Shown here: positions 16,077-24,310 of the stretch, one piece after another
Layout of the letters: every line of letters begins with the position of its first letter
How positions within the stretch are numbered: position 1 is the first letter of the stretch
Made by a program: the position numbers and the translations under genes
From: H111-94 sp034436045
Lineage (GTDB): Bacteria; Chloroflexota; Ktedonobacteria; Ktedonobacterales; Ktedonobacteraceae
NCBI GenBank assembly: GCA_034436045.1
Contig: DAOTVZ010000161.1
Span: forward strand, 1-27,643
Reading direction: 5' to 3'
DNA: 27,643 nucleotides
The notes under the pieces: generated by a model
Told to the model about the DNA's origin: nothing
The model's input: the letters and a program-made list of their open reading frames with translations, nothing else
Database searches by the model: none

Positions 16077-16330
16077 CCTTGTGTGTCAGTGATTAAAGTG
16101 TTTATACGCCAGCTTGTTTGATACCTGCGCGTTGCATTGCAATAGAGAGGATTAAGAATCCGTTAAGATTTAAAAAAAAGCCTTTTTTGGGCAGCTTATC
16201 TCTTCCTCAAAAGGGTGCATGGTATGGTACATTATGAATGTGTTCACCTGAACACATTCTTGTATCTTATGTACAAACTTGTTAAAACAATGTCCGTACT
16301 ATGTAGTTACACGGGGGGATAGTAGCTGTG
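16077..16330. other. 254-bp regulatory intergenic region
   Basis: It holds an A8 tract (16172-16183 region) next to GCC and T6, which only forms a weak hairpin, and the operator-like palindrome listed separately. GTACAT (16227-16232) and ATGTAC (16269-16274) also bracket that palindrome symmetrically on its outer sides. No confident -35/-10 pair was found. Confidence 0.5.
16236..16259. promoter_or_regulatory. 24-bp operator-like palindrome upstream of the DUF4388-type gene
   Basis: Two perfect 11-bp arms (GAATGTGTTCA and TGAACACATTC) flank a 2-bp centre. Centre GTTCACCTGAAC. It lies 71 nt before the ATG at 16331, in a position suited to a dimeric regulator. The short centre makes it more likely a protein site than an RNA hairpin. 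Confidence 0.6.
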
Positions 16331-16963
16331 ATGACCAAAGGGAGAGATAATGCGGCGGAACGCTTAAGCGATGTGATTGCGGTCATTCGCGCACGCCGAC
16401 AGAGCGGTGTACTCAGTGTGGAACATTACGAGGCAGGACGGTTTGAGGAAGGGGAAATTTACTTTGAAAATGGCCAGCCCGTTCAGGCGCGCTTGGGAAC
16501 TATTAGCGGGCAGGATGCGCTGGCGCGCCTGCTGAATTGGCGCAACATCTATTTTCTGTTTGTGAAGGATGCAGCAACAGAACCTCAGAAAGCACAGGTA
16601 CGTAGTACAGAACCAGTTACTTTGATTCCTCGTTCTCCTCTTCCTTCTTTTCCTTTTGTCGCAACAAACGATAAAGATGCAAATTACGAGTTAACACAGC
16701 AACCGACTTTGCGACAGGAGATCGCACAACAGACATCACAAGAGGTGCTGGTGGATACCGAATTGGCTACTCGTGTGCCGCAGCGTGTCAAAGATGTGAA
16801 AGATGTACTCTCCTTGCCCGTCACTCGTGCTCAACGTTCTATCTACATGCTGATAGATGGCAAGCGGAATATCGGTGATCTGTCTCGCTGTACGCACAAG
16901 AGTACTCAGGAGATCTACTGGATACTGACCGAACTGCGCAATCGTGGCTATATTGCTTTTTGA
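16331..16963 (+). CDS. DUF4388/PATAN-like protein with C-terminal winged-helix-like region
   Basis: A 210-residue protein. Residues about 10-85 match the DUF4388 (PATAN-type) pattern: RLSDVIAVIRARRQSGVLSVEH, EGEIYFENGQPVQARLGTISGQDALARLLNW, then a hydrophobic strand YFLFV. Such domains occur in bacterial signalling and gliding-motility proteins and are thought to mediate protein contacts. Residues about 90-160 are a Pro/Gln/Thr-rich linker. The last 50 residues (RSIYMLIDGKRNIGDLSRCTHKSTQEIYWILTELRNRGYI) resemble a winged-helix fold, as in other DUF4388 proteins. GGGGGGA lies about 10 nt before the ATG at 16331; a GTG at 16328 is also possible. Role unknown. It lies convergent to mfd and has its own likely regulatory region. 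Confidence 0.82.
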   Translation: MTKGRDNAAERLSDVIAVIRARRQSGVLSVEHYEAGRFEEGEIYFENGQPVQARLGTISGQDALARLLNWRNIYFLFVKDAATEPQKAQVRSTEPVTLIPRSPLPSFPFVATNDKDANYELTQQPTLRQEIAQQTSQEVLVDTELATRVPQRVKDVKDVLSLPVTRAQRSIYMLIDGKRNIGDLSRCTHKSTQEIYWILTELRNRGYIAF

Positions 16964-17080
16964 TCTTTCAGAGCAAGCGGATAGTTAGCAGAGCGACCAC
17001 GAGGCAGGGCAGGCGTGGTATCATATCATAAACGATTATGGCAGGGACAATGCCTCATGGCTGTTCTGCTGGCTACCTGC

Positions 17081-20000
17081 TTAAGCGGTAGATGATGCCG
17101 GTGTTGCGATGGCAGGTAATAGCGTCTGTAGTTGCTCCAGCCAGTGTGAACCGAGTAGTCGGCGAGGGATGCGGATCACGCCTTGCTGGACGCGTACCTC
17201 GTTGCGGAACTTGCGGTAGAGTGCAACGCGGTTAGGGATGACCGTGCGTTTGACGGTTAGCACAAACTCATTGTCTTTCAGAGCCACCGATTCATAGCCC
17301 AGATGTGCCGCTGTGATCTTGAGCTTGACCAGTTCCAGCAAGTTCTGGACCGGTTGTGGCGGTGTGCCGAAACGGTCGCTGAGTTCGGCGCACATAGCTT
17401 CAATCTGTTCTGGTGTGGCCAGGTTAGCCAGGCGTTGATAGAAGTTAACCTTCAAGGTGCGGTCGCCGATGTAGTCATCGGGCAGGTAGGCGCTGAGTGG
17501 TAGATCGACCGTTGTGGTTGGCATGGCAGCTTCGGCCTGTTTGCCTTGCAGTTCCTGGACTGCCTCGGCCAGCAGCTTACAGTAGAGATCGAAACCAACC
17601 GAGTTCATGAAGCCGGATTGTTCAGCACCGAGCAGATTGCCCGCACCGCGTATCTCCAGGTCTTTCATAGCAATACGGAAACCCGCGCCCAGTTCAGTGG
17701 CCTCAAAGATGGCCCGCAGGCGTTTCTCCTGAATCGGGGTGAGGCGCGCATCTTTGGCGTAGAAGAAGTATGCATATGCCTGGTGCGTGCCGCGCCCGAC
17801 ACGCCCGCGCAACTGGTAAAGCTGTGCCAGACCGAAGTGTGAAGCGTTGTTGACGATGATTGTGTTGGCGTTAGGAATGTCCAGGCCATTCTCGATGATG
17901 GTCGTTGAGACCAGCACGTCATACTCGCCGTTCGAGAAATCGATCATCACCCGTTCCAGTTGATCTTCATTCATCTGACCATGACCAACGGCGATGCGCG
18001 CCTCCGGCAGCAGCTTTTGCAGTTTCTGAGCCACTACTTGAATGCCCTGCACGCGATTATGCACAAAGAAGACCTGACCACCGCGATCAATTTCGCGCAT
18101 GATTGCTTCGCGGATCAGTTGCTCGTCGTACTCACGAATGGTGGTGCGAATAGGAAGACGCTCTTGTGGTGGTGTCTCGATCACGCTCATATCGCGCAGG
18201 TTGACCAGCGACATGTGCAATGTGCGCGGGATTGGCGTGGCTGTCATGGTCAGCACATCGATCTCGCTGCGCAATTGCTTGAGACGTTCCTTGTGGACAA
18301 CACCGAAACGCTGTTCCTCATCAATGATGAGCAGACCCAGATTGAAGAAGACAACATCCTTCTGCAAGAGGCGGTGGGTACCGATGATAATATCTACTTT
18401 GCCGAAGGCCAGGTCTTCCAGCACCTGTTTCTGCTCTTTTTCAGAGCGGAAGCGACTGAGCAATTCGACGCGCACCGGGTAGGCTTTGAGACGCTCTTTA
18501 AAGGTGTTGTAATGCTGAAGCGCCAGCACTGTGGTTGGCACCAGAATAGCAACCTGGCGCTGATCAAGAACGGCCTTGAAGGCGGCGCGTAATGCTACCT
18601 CGGTTTTGCCATAACCGACATCGCCGCATACCAGTCGATCCATCGGACGAGGCCGCTCCATATCGGCTTTGACTTCTTCGATGGCACGTGCCTGGTCGGG
18701 CGTTTCCTCGTAGGGGAAGGCATCCTCCAATTCCTGCAACCAGGGCTGTTCGGAATCAGGCGGGAAGGCATGGCCCTGAGCGGCCTCGCGCTGGCTATAG
18801 AGACGCAGCAGGTCGCGTGCAATATCCTGGACATTCTCCTTCACCCGTGCCTTCGCCCGTGTCCATTCTGTCGTGCCGAGCTTGCTCAGTGCTGGCACCG
18901 ACTCACCCATGCCGATATAGCGCGTGATGCGGTCAAGTTGATCGGTAGGAATGTACAGCTTATCGGTGCCTGCGTAATGGATCAGCAGATACTCGCGCTC
19001 GACGCCGGTCAGGTTGAGTTTGGCTAAGCCCTCGAAACGCCCAATGCCGTGTTCCTGATGCACGACATAATCGCCAGGGTTGAGTTCGGCCAGAAAAGAG
19101 GAAGGCGTGATGGGTTTGCGACGGGATGTGCTACGACGGCGCGACCAGCCGAAAATCTCGGTATCCGTGTAGATGTGCAGACCCAGTGATTGAGACTGCC
19201 AACCTTCGGTCAGTTGACCCTGAATGAGCGTCAACGTGCCAGCTTCGGGCAATTGATTGATATTGGTGCCGGGGCTGGCATGAATGGCCGCGTCTTGCAG
19301 AATGCTCTCATCGCTCAGAACTTCGGCCATGCGGCGTGCTTGTGCGGTCACAATCACAATGCGTTCACGGTTGTCGAGTAAGCGGCGGCAATCCTGTACG
19401 AAGGCACGCAGACGCCCACCATACGAGTTCGCACTGGTGTAAATGGGCATCAGATGTTCAGTACCATGCTGGCTGATCTCGAAATCGCTGGCGGCGGTGG
19501 AGAGGATATCGGCAAAACGAAGCTGTAGCCTTTGTTGTAACTGGGGTTCTAGCTGATTCCACGAGACATGAGCTTTACGCAGGTGTGCCGGATTCTCACG
19601 TTCACGTTCCAGACGTTCCTTCAGTTCGTTGGCTTGCAGATCGAGTTCCGTAATCTGCGTTTGAATGCTGGCCGGATTATCCAGCAGGAGCAGGCCCTGA
19701 CGCGGCAGGTAGTCGAGAATAGTGGCGCGCTCATGCAGATAGGGCAGGTAGAAGGCGATATCGTCGAATGAGCGGCGCTGACGCAACTGCTCCAGATCGC
19801 GCTGCCAGCGTTCTTCGGCATCGCGGTGAAGAATCTTACTGTCAAGCTGCTCCAGTTCTTTGACGGCCTCCGGCCCTCGTATCGGCAAAGCTTCACGCGC
19901 GGGGCCGATGATACACTCTGTTATTGGATTGAGCGAGCGCTGAGTTTCTTGATCGAAGGTGCGCAGCGACTCAACCTCGTCACCGAAAAATTCGACGCGC

Positions 20001-20587
20001 ACCGGGCGCGGCAACGTGGGTGGAAACAGGTCGATAATGCCGCCACGATGACTGAACTGCCCTGGCTCCTCTACCTCCGCTGTCGGCTCGTAGCCAAGAT
20101 TATACAGGTGATCTAACAGAAGCGTGAGATCAACTTCCTGTCCGGTTTGCAGAGTGAACAATGAGGCGGCCAGTTCTTTGGGCGGGATAATCGGTTGCGT
20201 AAGGGCACGCGCTGAGCAGATCACCAGTGGGGCCTTATTCTTGCCGGTCAACGCGATCAGGGCTTGCATGCGCTGCTGTGTGGTTTCAGCATCGCTGATG
20301 AGGCGCTCATAGGGCAGCGCATCGCGGTCGGGCATGGCATAGACTTCCCTCTGCTGAGGCAGGAAAGCTTTAATGCTTTCCTGCATCTGGCCTGCCTGTG
20401 TTTCATCCCTGACCACCAGCAGGATGGGCAGTTTTAAGGTATTAGCGATAGCAGCAATTACATAGGGGCGTGCGGCCTCCGTAATACCGGTTAAAGAAGG
20501 TATTACTTCGGATGCGCGTATTTTATCTATTAAACGGCGATATTCAGGTCTTTGATCCAGGAGCGTGAGTAAGCCCTGTAATGTCAC
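17081..20587 (-). CDS. mfd: Transcription-repair coupling factor Mfd
   Basis: An ATP-driven translocase that removes RNA polymerase stalled at DNA lesions and recruits UvrA. Numbering here is from the longer frame starting at 20599. The UvrB-like N-terminal module includes AMPDRDALPYERL (88-100) and QFSHRGGIIDLFPP (181-194). The RNA-polymerase interaction domain is about 505-563 (LNPGDYVVHQEHGIGRFEGL, YIPTDQLDRI). The helicase core has Walker A GDVGYGKT at 659-666, DEEQ at 760-763, MTATPIPRTL near 785 and QLRGRVGRG at 929-937. The C-terminal TRCF domain is complete. Length is normal. I chose the GTG at 20587: GGAGG lies 5 nt before it, whereas the alternative TTG at 20599 overlaps that site. 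It is the last of a minus-strand run but probably has its own promoter. Confidence 0.96.
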   Translation of the reverse strand: MTLQGLLTLLDQRPEYRRLIDKIRASEVIPSLTGITEAARPYVIAAIANTLKLPILLVVRDETQAGQMQESIKAFLPQQREVYAMPDRDALPYERLISDAETTQQRMQALIALTGKNKAPLVICSARALTQPIIPPKELAASLFTLQTGQEVDLTLLLDHLYNLGYEPTAEVEEPGQFSHRGGIIDLFPPTLPRPVRVEFFGDEVESLRTFDQETQRSLNPITECIIGPAREALPIRGPEAVKELEQLDSKILHRDAEERWQRDLEQLRQRRSFDDIAFYLPYLHERATILDYLPRQGLLLLDNPASIQTQITELDLQANELKERLERERENPAHLRKAHVSWNQLEPQLQQRLQLRFADILSTAASDFEISQHGTEHLMPIYTSANSYGGRLRAFVQDCRRLLDNRERIVIVTAQARRMAEVLSDESILQDAAIHASPGTNINQLPEAGTLTLIQGQLTEGWQSQSLGLHIYTDTEIFGWSRRRSTSRRKPITPSSFLAELNPGDYVVHQEHGIGRFEGLAKLNLTGVEREYLLIHYAGTDKLYIPTDQLDRITRYIGMGESVPALSKLGTTEWTRAKARVKENVQDIARDLLRLYSQREAAQGHAFPPDSEQPWLQELEDAFPYEETPDQARAIEEVKADMERPRPMDRLVCGDVGYGKTEVALRAAFKAVLDQRQVAILVPTTVLALQHYNTFKERLKAYPVRVELLSRFRSEKEQKQVLEDLAFGKVDIIIGTHRLLQKDVVFFNLGLLIIDEEQRFGVVHKERLKQLRSEIDVLTMTATPIPRTLHMSLVNLRDMSVIETPPQERLPIRTTIREYDEQLIREAIMREIDRGGQVFFVHNRVQGIQVVAQKLQKLLPEARIAVGHGQMNEDQLERVMIDFSNGEYDVLVSTTIIENGLDIPNANTIIVNNASHFGLAQLYQLRGRVGRGTHQAYAYFFYAKDARLTPIQEKRLRAIFEATELGAGFRIAMKDLEIRGAGNLLGAEQSGFMNSVGFDLYCKLLAEAVQELQGKQAEAAMPTTTVDLPLSAYLPDDYIGDRTLKVNFYQRLANLATPEQIEAMCAELSDRFGTPPQPVQNLLELVKLKITAAHLGYESVALKDNEFVLTVKRTVIPNRVALYRKFRNEVRVQQGVIRIPRRLLGSHWLEQLQTLLPAIATPASSTA

Positions 20588-20613
20588 ATTGTCCTCCAAA
20601 AAGGCACAACGAC

Positions 20614-20649
20614 TTGCATCCCCGTTCAGATTGCCTCAGGGGGATGCAA
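20614..20649. repeat. 10-bp perfect inverted repeat in the mfd leader
   Basis: TTGCATCCCC (20614-20623) and GGGGATGCAA (20640-20649) with a 16-nt spacer lie between the mfd promoter and its ribosome binding site. It could be an operator or an mRNA leader hairpin. Confidence 0.6.
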
Positions 20650-20682
20650 TGTTCGCTATCCTTGCTCTTGTACTACGCCCTA

Positions 20683-20711
20683 ATGATAACTCACAAGATG
20701 ATTTCTTGCAA
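20683..20711 (-). promoter_or_regulatory. Candidate sigma70 promoter of mfd
   Basis: On the minus strand TTGCAA (20711-20706) and TATCAT (20688-20683, 5 of 6) are separated by 17 nt. It lies in the gap after the Nudix gene, giving a leader of about 90 nt. Confidence 0.55.
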
Positions 20712-20734
20712 CTTTTAAAGCCTTCCTGTTATCT

Positions 20735-21343
20735 CTATGAGGTGTGCTGTTGCAAGGCCAGCCAGACCTGGCGATGAATGATGGCGCGGAAAAGACCCCA
20801 ATCGTGCCAGTTGCCGCTAAAGTTCTCGCTGAAGGAAGAGGGCACATGTTCCAGCGTCTCAGCGACGGCAGGTAGTTCGGCGGGTAGAATTTCGCGGAAA
20901 CCCTCAATACGTTCGTGTTCGTCGAGTGGATGTAGCACGCCGCCAACCTCGTCAAGCAGGAACGCGAAGGTATAGAAGAGAGGCTTGTCACTGAGCGGGG
21001 GAACGCGGTAGGCGACAGCGGCGAGGAAATGCCGGGAGATTACTTCCAGTCCCGTCTCTTCATAGGTTTCGCGCAAGAGGGCATCGTAGATGGATTCACC
21101 GAAATTGATGCCGCCGGTGGGTAGCCGATAGCCACCGAGCGGATAGAAGGTTTTTTTCATCAACAGTAGATGGCCACCGGGACGGCGCACGACCATACAG
21201 ACCTCGCCGTAGCGGTCCTTCGCGTTCAGAGGGTCAAATAAACCGGTGATGACGAGATCAGCACTATGTACAACCGGTTGACCAAGATGTTGCGCGAGCT
21301 GCGCAAGTTCATCCTGTATTGCGGGCGGCAATGTTGTAAACAT
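20735..21343 (-). CDS. Nudix hydrolase
   Basis: A 202-residue Nudix-fold pyrophosphohydrolase. The Nudix box lies at about 78-99: the glycine of GINFGE, then RETYEETGL, matching the G-x5-E-x7-RE-x-x-EE-x-G pattern that binds catalytic Mg or Mn. The N-terminal 40 residues are an extension before the core strand VCMVVRRPGGHLLLMKK. The substrate cannot be inferred from the box alone; nucleoside diphosphate derivatives are typical. Its ribosome binding site (GGAG) lies in the last codons of the FAD oxidoreductase gene, 5 nt upstream by stop-to-start gap, so the two are translationally coupled. Confidence 0.93.
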   Translation of the reverse strand: MFTTLPPAIQDELAQLAQHLGQPVVHSADLVITGLFDPLNAKDRYGEVCMVVRRPGGHLLLMKKTFYPLGGYRLPTGGINFGESIYDALLRETYEETGLEVISRHFLAAVAYRVPPLSDKPLFYTFAFLLDEVGGVLHPLDEHERIEGFREILPAELPAVAETLEHVPSSFSENFSGNWHDWGLFRAIIHRQVWLALQQHTS

Positions 21344-21348
21344 GAAAA

Positions 21349-22389
21349 TTACACTCCATACAATAAATTTTGTGCCACCTTCACTCCATGCTCCAGCGCC
21401 AGGTGAACGCGCCCTCCAACGAAGGCATCCCCGCAGAAAGCCAGCCCGTGTGGTATGGTCTGGCGGTTAAGCGCGTCGGCGTCGGCGCGCGTGATCGGTA
21501 GCGCGTAGCGCCAGTACTGAATATCGGTAAAGATGGGTGAGGGTAGCGTTTCATCGATGAGCGCGGCGATCAGTCGAGCTACATCATTGAGCAGGCTTTG
21601 CTCATCCGCTTGTTCCCAGTGTTCGCGGCTATAGTGTGGGGCCATCTGTGCAATCAGCAATCCGCAGCCCGTCGGCACGCGCGCGGCATCTTTCTCGTGT
21701 TCCCAGGCCAGCCAGGAGATAGCGTGTGCCTTGTCGGTATTAACCAGTGCGTAGTAGGGGCGTGAGCGTGGAGCCGGTCGGTAGCCGAGCATGACCGAAA
21801 TGAGTGGATTATAGTCTACACTCTTAAGAGCATTGATGATGCTTTGCTGTAAGAAGGGTATAAGCTGGCTGGCCTGCAATATCTCGACGACCTGTGGTGC
21901 GGGCATGGTCATCAGCAGTTTCTTATAGTCACCAACGTGCCGATTATTGTTATCGATAAGTCGCCAGCCATCGGCTATTTGTTCTAAGTGCGTGATGTGC
22001 GTGTTAAAGTGGATTGTCAATCCCTGTGCCATCTGTTTGGCTAGAGCAGTTAGCCCACTGCGGTAGTTCCATCTGGGTGTGGCGTTCTGCTGGGGATCGC
22101 CTTCCTGAATGTAGCCTGTGCGGTCGAAAATCCAGACCGGTTTGGCAATGTTGAGCAGGTCGGGGGCGCGAAAACGTTCGGTGATGAAGGCAGTGCTGAT
22201 GCTACTGCCTTCGCCCTTGATGTATTGCGCCCCGTGATCGTAGATGAAGCCGTTGCGGTTGCGAGTGGCGGCGCGTCCACCGACTTCTTGACTTTGCTCA
22301 AAGAGCGTGACGTGCCGTCCTGCATCTTGCAGCGTGTGTGCGGCAGCTAATCCACTACTTCCTGTGCCGATAATTGCGATTGAGTTCAT
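21349..22389 (-). CDS. Renalase-like NAD(P)/FAD-dependent oxidoreductase
   Basis: A 346-residue flavoprotein. The N-terminal Rossmann motif is IAIIGTGSSGLAAAHTLQDAG (4-24), followed by the acidic ribose-binding VTLFEQS and the GGRAATRN motif. YDHGAQYIKG follows, as in renalase and bacterial amine-oxidase-like proteins. The C-terminal FAD motif is GLAFCGDAFVGGRVHLALEHG. No membrane segment is present. Related bacterial renalases oxidise off-pathway dihydro isomers of NAD(P)H, but the match here is by overall pattern and substrate is inferred only. The neighbours NAD kinase and Nudix hydrolase would fit a pyridine-nucleotide role. The gene starts 13 nt after the recN stop. Confidence 0.85.
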   Translation of the reverse strand: MNSIAIIGTGSSGLAAAHTLQDAGRHVTLFEQSQEVGGRAATRNRNGFIYDHGAQYIKGEGSSISTAFITERFRAPDLLNIAKPVWIFDRTGYIQEGDPQQNATPRWNYRSGLTALAKQMAQGLTIHFNTHITHLEQIADGWRLIDNNNRHVGDYKKLLMTMPAPQVVEILQASQLIPFLQQSIINALKSVDYNPLISVMLGYRPAPRSRPYYALVNTDKAHAISWLAWEHEKDAARVPTGCGLLIAQMAPHYSREHWEQADEQSLLNDVARLIAALIDETLPSPIFTDIQYWRYALPITRADADALNRQTIPHGLAFCGDAFVGGRVHLALEHGVKVAQNLLYGV

Positions 22390-22402
22390 CGGAAAACCTT
22401 TG

Positions 22403-24310
22403 CTATGAAGTCCGTGTCACATTCATTTTCCACAGATTGGAGCGCGCGAGCATTTCTTCGGCGCTCTTGAGCGAGAATTCTGTGACGTTGCCGCCCATGA
22501 TATGCGCGATCTCGCGTGAACGCTGTTCCGGGCGCAGTTCGTTGACGATAGTGATAGTACGGTTGTCAAAGATTTGCTTACTGACATTGTAATGTGTATC
22601 GGCGAAAGCGGCAATTTGTGGTAAGTGGGTGACGCAGATAACCTGGTGGTTGCGGGTCAGTTGCCACAATTTCTCGCCCACGATCTGTCCACTGCGTCCA
22701 CTGATACCGGCATCGATCTCGTCGAAGATCAGAGTAGGTGTGGCATCGGCATCGGCCAGAATGGTTTTGAGTGCGAGCATCAGGCGCGAAGTCTCACCGC
22801 CGGAAGCAATTTTTGTCAGTGGCTTGAACGGTTCGCCGGGGTTAGGGGCGATCAGAAATTGTACCTGGTCGATGCCGGTGGCGTCACAGGCGTAGTTTTG
22901 CACCGGCTGGCCGTCGATGCTGGCGGGTACGCCCTCTTCGTTGGGTTCTTGCGTGATCTCGACCTTGAAGCGCGCGCGTCGCATATTCAGGTCGTCTAGC
23001 TGCGCCTCCATCGCGCTTGCCAGGCGCGATGCGGCGGCGCGGCGACGCTCTGAAAGAGTCTGCGCAAGTTTGCCGATCTCGCGGCGGAATTGCTCATCCT
23101 GTCGCTGTAAGTGTGCAATAGTCTCGTCGCGGTGAATAATGCTGTCCAGTTCGGCCTGCGCTTCAGCCGCATGATGCAGAATATCTTCGATGGTCGCGCC
23201 ATACTTGCGGCGCAATCTGGCGATCAGGTCGAGGCGCTCCTCAATTTCTGCCAGGCGGTTGGGGTCGTCTTCAATGTCGGCCTCGTAGCTGCTGATGGCG
23301 GCGGCGACATCTTCAAGCTGATAGATGGCCTCAGAAAGTGTCTCCTCATATTCGGTCAGGTGTTTGTCCAAACGGGCCAGTTCGCTCAGGCTGCGCTGCG
23401 CGATACGTAACTGGTCGAGGGCGGGTCGAAATTCGTCGCTGCCGATATCAGTTCCCTTAACTGCACCGTAGACGAGGGCGCACAATTCGCGCATGCGCTC
23501 TGCATTATTCAATACCTTGCGTTCTGCTTCTAGTTCTTCAATTTCGCCGATACGCAGGTTGGCCCGCTCAATCTCATCAAGCTCGAAGCGCAGAAACTCA
23601 GCGCGGCGGGCCTGTTCACGTTCGTTCTGCTGCAATGCCTGCAACTGCTTACGGGCGTTGCGCCACTCTACTACTTTCTTGCTGAGTTGTTCGCGTAGCG
23701 GCAGCGTTTCGGCATAGCGGTCGAGGAAGTTGACATGTTGTTCAGGTCGCAAGAGGCTCATGTGTTCACTCTGGCCATGAATGTCAATCAACCAACTGGC
23801 CACCTGCTGTAGTACCTGGTGAGAGTATGCGCGTCCATTAATACGAGCGACAGTACGACCGGAGAGAAAGATGTCGCGTGAGAGTACCAGTTGTCCGTCT
23901 TCCGGCTCGATACCATATTCTTGCAACAGGGTAGCGAGGGCAACACGAGCGTCGGCACTCTGCGCATCGACCTCGCTGCTTTCCATGCTATGATGATGAT
24001 TGTTGTGGCTCTGCCCGGCACGGTCGAAGGCTTCCAACAAAGTGTTGACCCCGTTGAAGGTATCATTATCGGGGGGGGTACCGGGTGTTGGGAGAGGATC
24101 GAGGGAAAAAACGCCCTCCACACTGGCCTGCTTACAGCCTGCTCGCACGAACTCGGCCCCGATTTTGCCGCCGAGCAGAGCATTGACGGCATCGATAATG
24201 ATTGATTTGCCGGCACCTGTTTCGCCGGTAAAGACATTGAATTGCGGATGTAAGCGCAGGTGCAGGCTATCAATAATGGCGAAATCTTTAATGCTTAACT
24301 CAAGTAGCAT
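22403..24310 (-). CDS. recN: DNA repair protein RecN
   Basis: An SMC-like ATPase for double-strand-break repair, 635 residues against about 550 in most bacteria. Walker A is GETGAGKS (29-36), the Q-loop/DIHGQSEH region lies at 176-183, and the coiled coil spans about 200-440. The ABC signature ASGGETSRL is at 502-510, Walker B TLIFDE at 526-531, and the switch His is in THLPQIAAFAD (561-571). The extra length is mainly an insertion at about 71-125 rich in Pro, Asn, Ser and His (DPLPTPGTPPDND, SHNNHHHSMESS). That insertion contains a C8 homopolymer in the coding strand. The start overlaps the end of nadK by 11 nt, implying translational coupling. Reading frame is intact. Confidence 0.96.
   Translation of the reverse strand: MLLELSIKDFAIIDSLHLRLHPQFNVFTGETGAGKSIIIDAVNALLGGKIGAEFVRAGCKQASVEGVFSLDPLPTPGTPPDNDTFNGVNTLLEAFDRAGQSHNNHHHSMESSEVDAQSADARVALATLLQEYGIEPEDGQLVLSRDIFLSGRTVARINGRAYSHQVLQQVASWLIDIHGQSEHMSLLRPEQHVNFLDRYAETLPLREQLSKKVVEWRNARKQLQALQQNEREQARRAEFLRFELDEIERANLRIGEIEELEAERKVLNNAERMRELCALVYGAVKGTDIGSDEFRPALDQLRIAQRSLSELARLDKHLTEYEETLSEAIYQLEDVAAAISSYEADIEDDPNRLAEIEERLDLIARLRRKYGATIEDILHHAAEAQAELDSIIHRDETIAHLQRQDEQFRREIGKLAQTLSERRRAAASRLASAMEAQLDDLNMRRARFKVEITQEPNEEGVPASIDGQPVQNYACDATGIDQVQFLIAPNPGEPFKPLTKIASGGETSRLMLALKTILADADATPTLIFDEIDAGISGRSGQIVGEKLWQLTRNHQVICVTHLPQIAAFADTHYNVSKQIFDNRTITIVNELRPEQRSREIAHIMGGNVTEFSLKSAEEMLARSNLWKMNVTRTS

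Noticed and set aside
16165..16195. A8-GCC-T6 stretch as a terminator
   Set aside because: Only a short A/T stem can form with no GC core, so it is not a convincing terminator.
17960..18592. 210-aa plus-strand frame inside mfd
   Set aside because: It lies antisense to the helicase motifs of mfd and matches no family, so it is a shadow.
20581..20599. Mfd start at TTG 20599
   Set aside because: GGAGG overlaps that codon; the GTG at 20587 has the correct 5-nt spacing.
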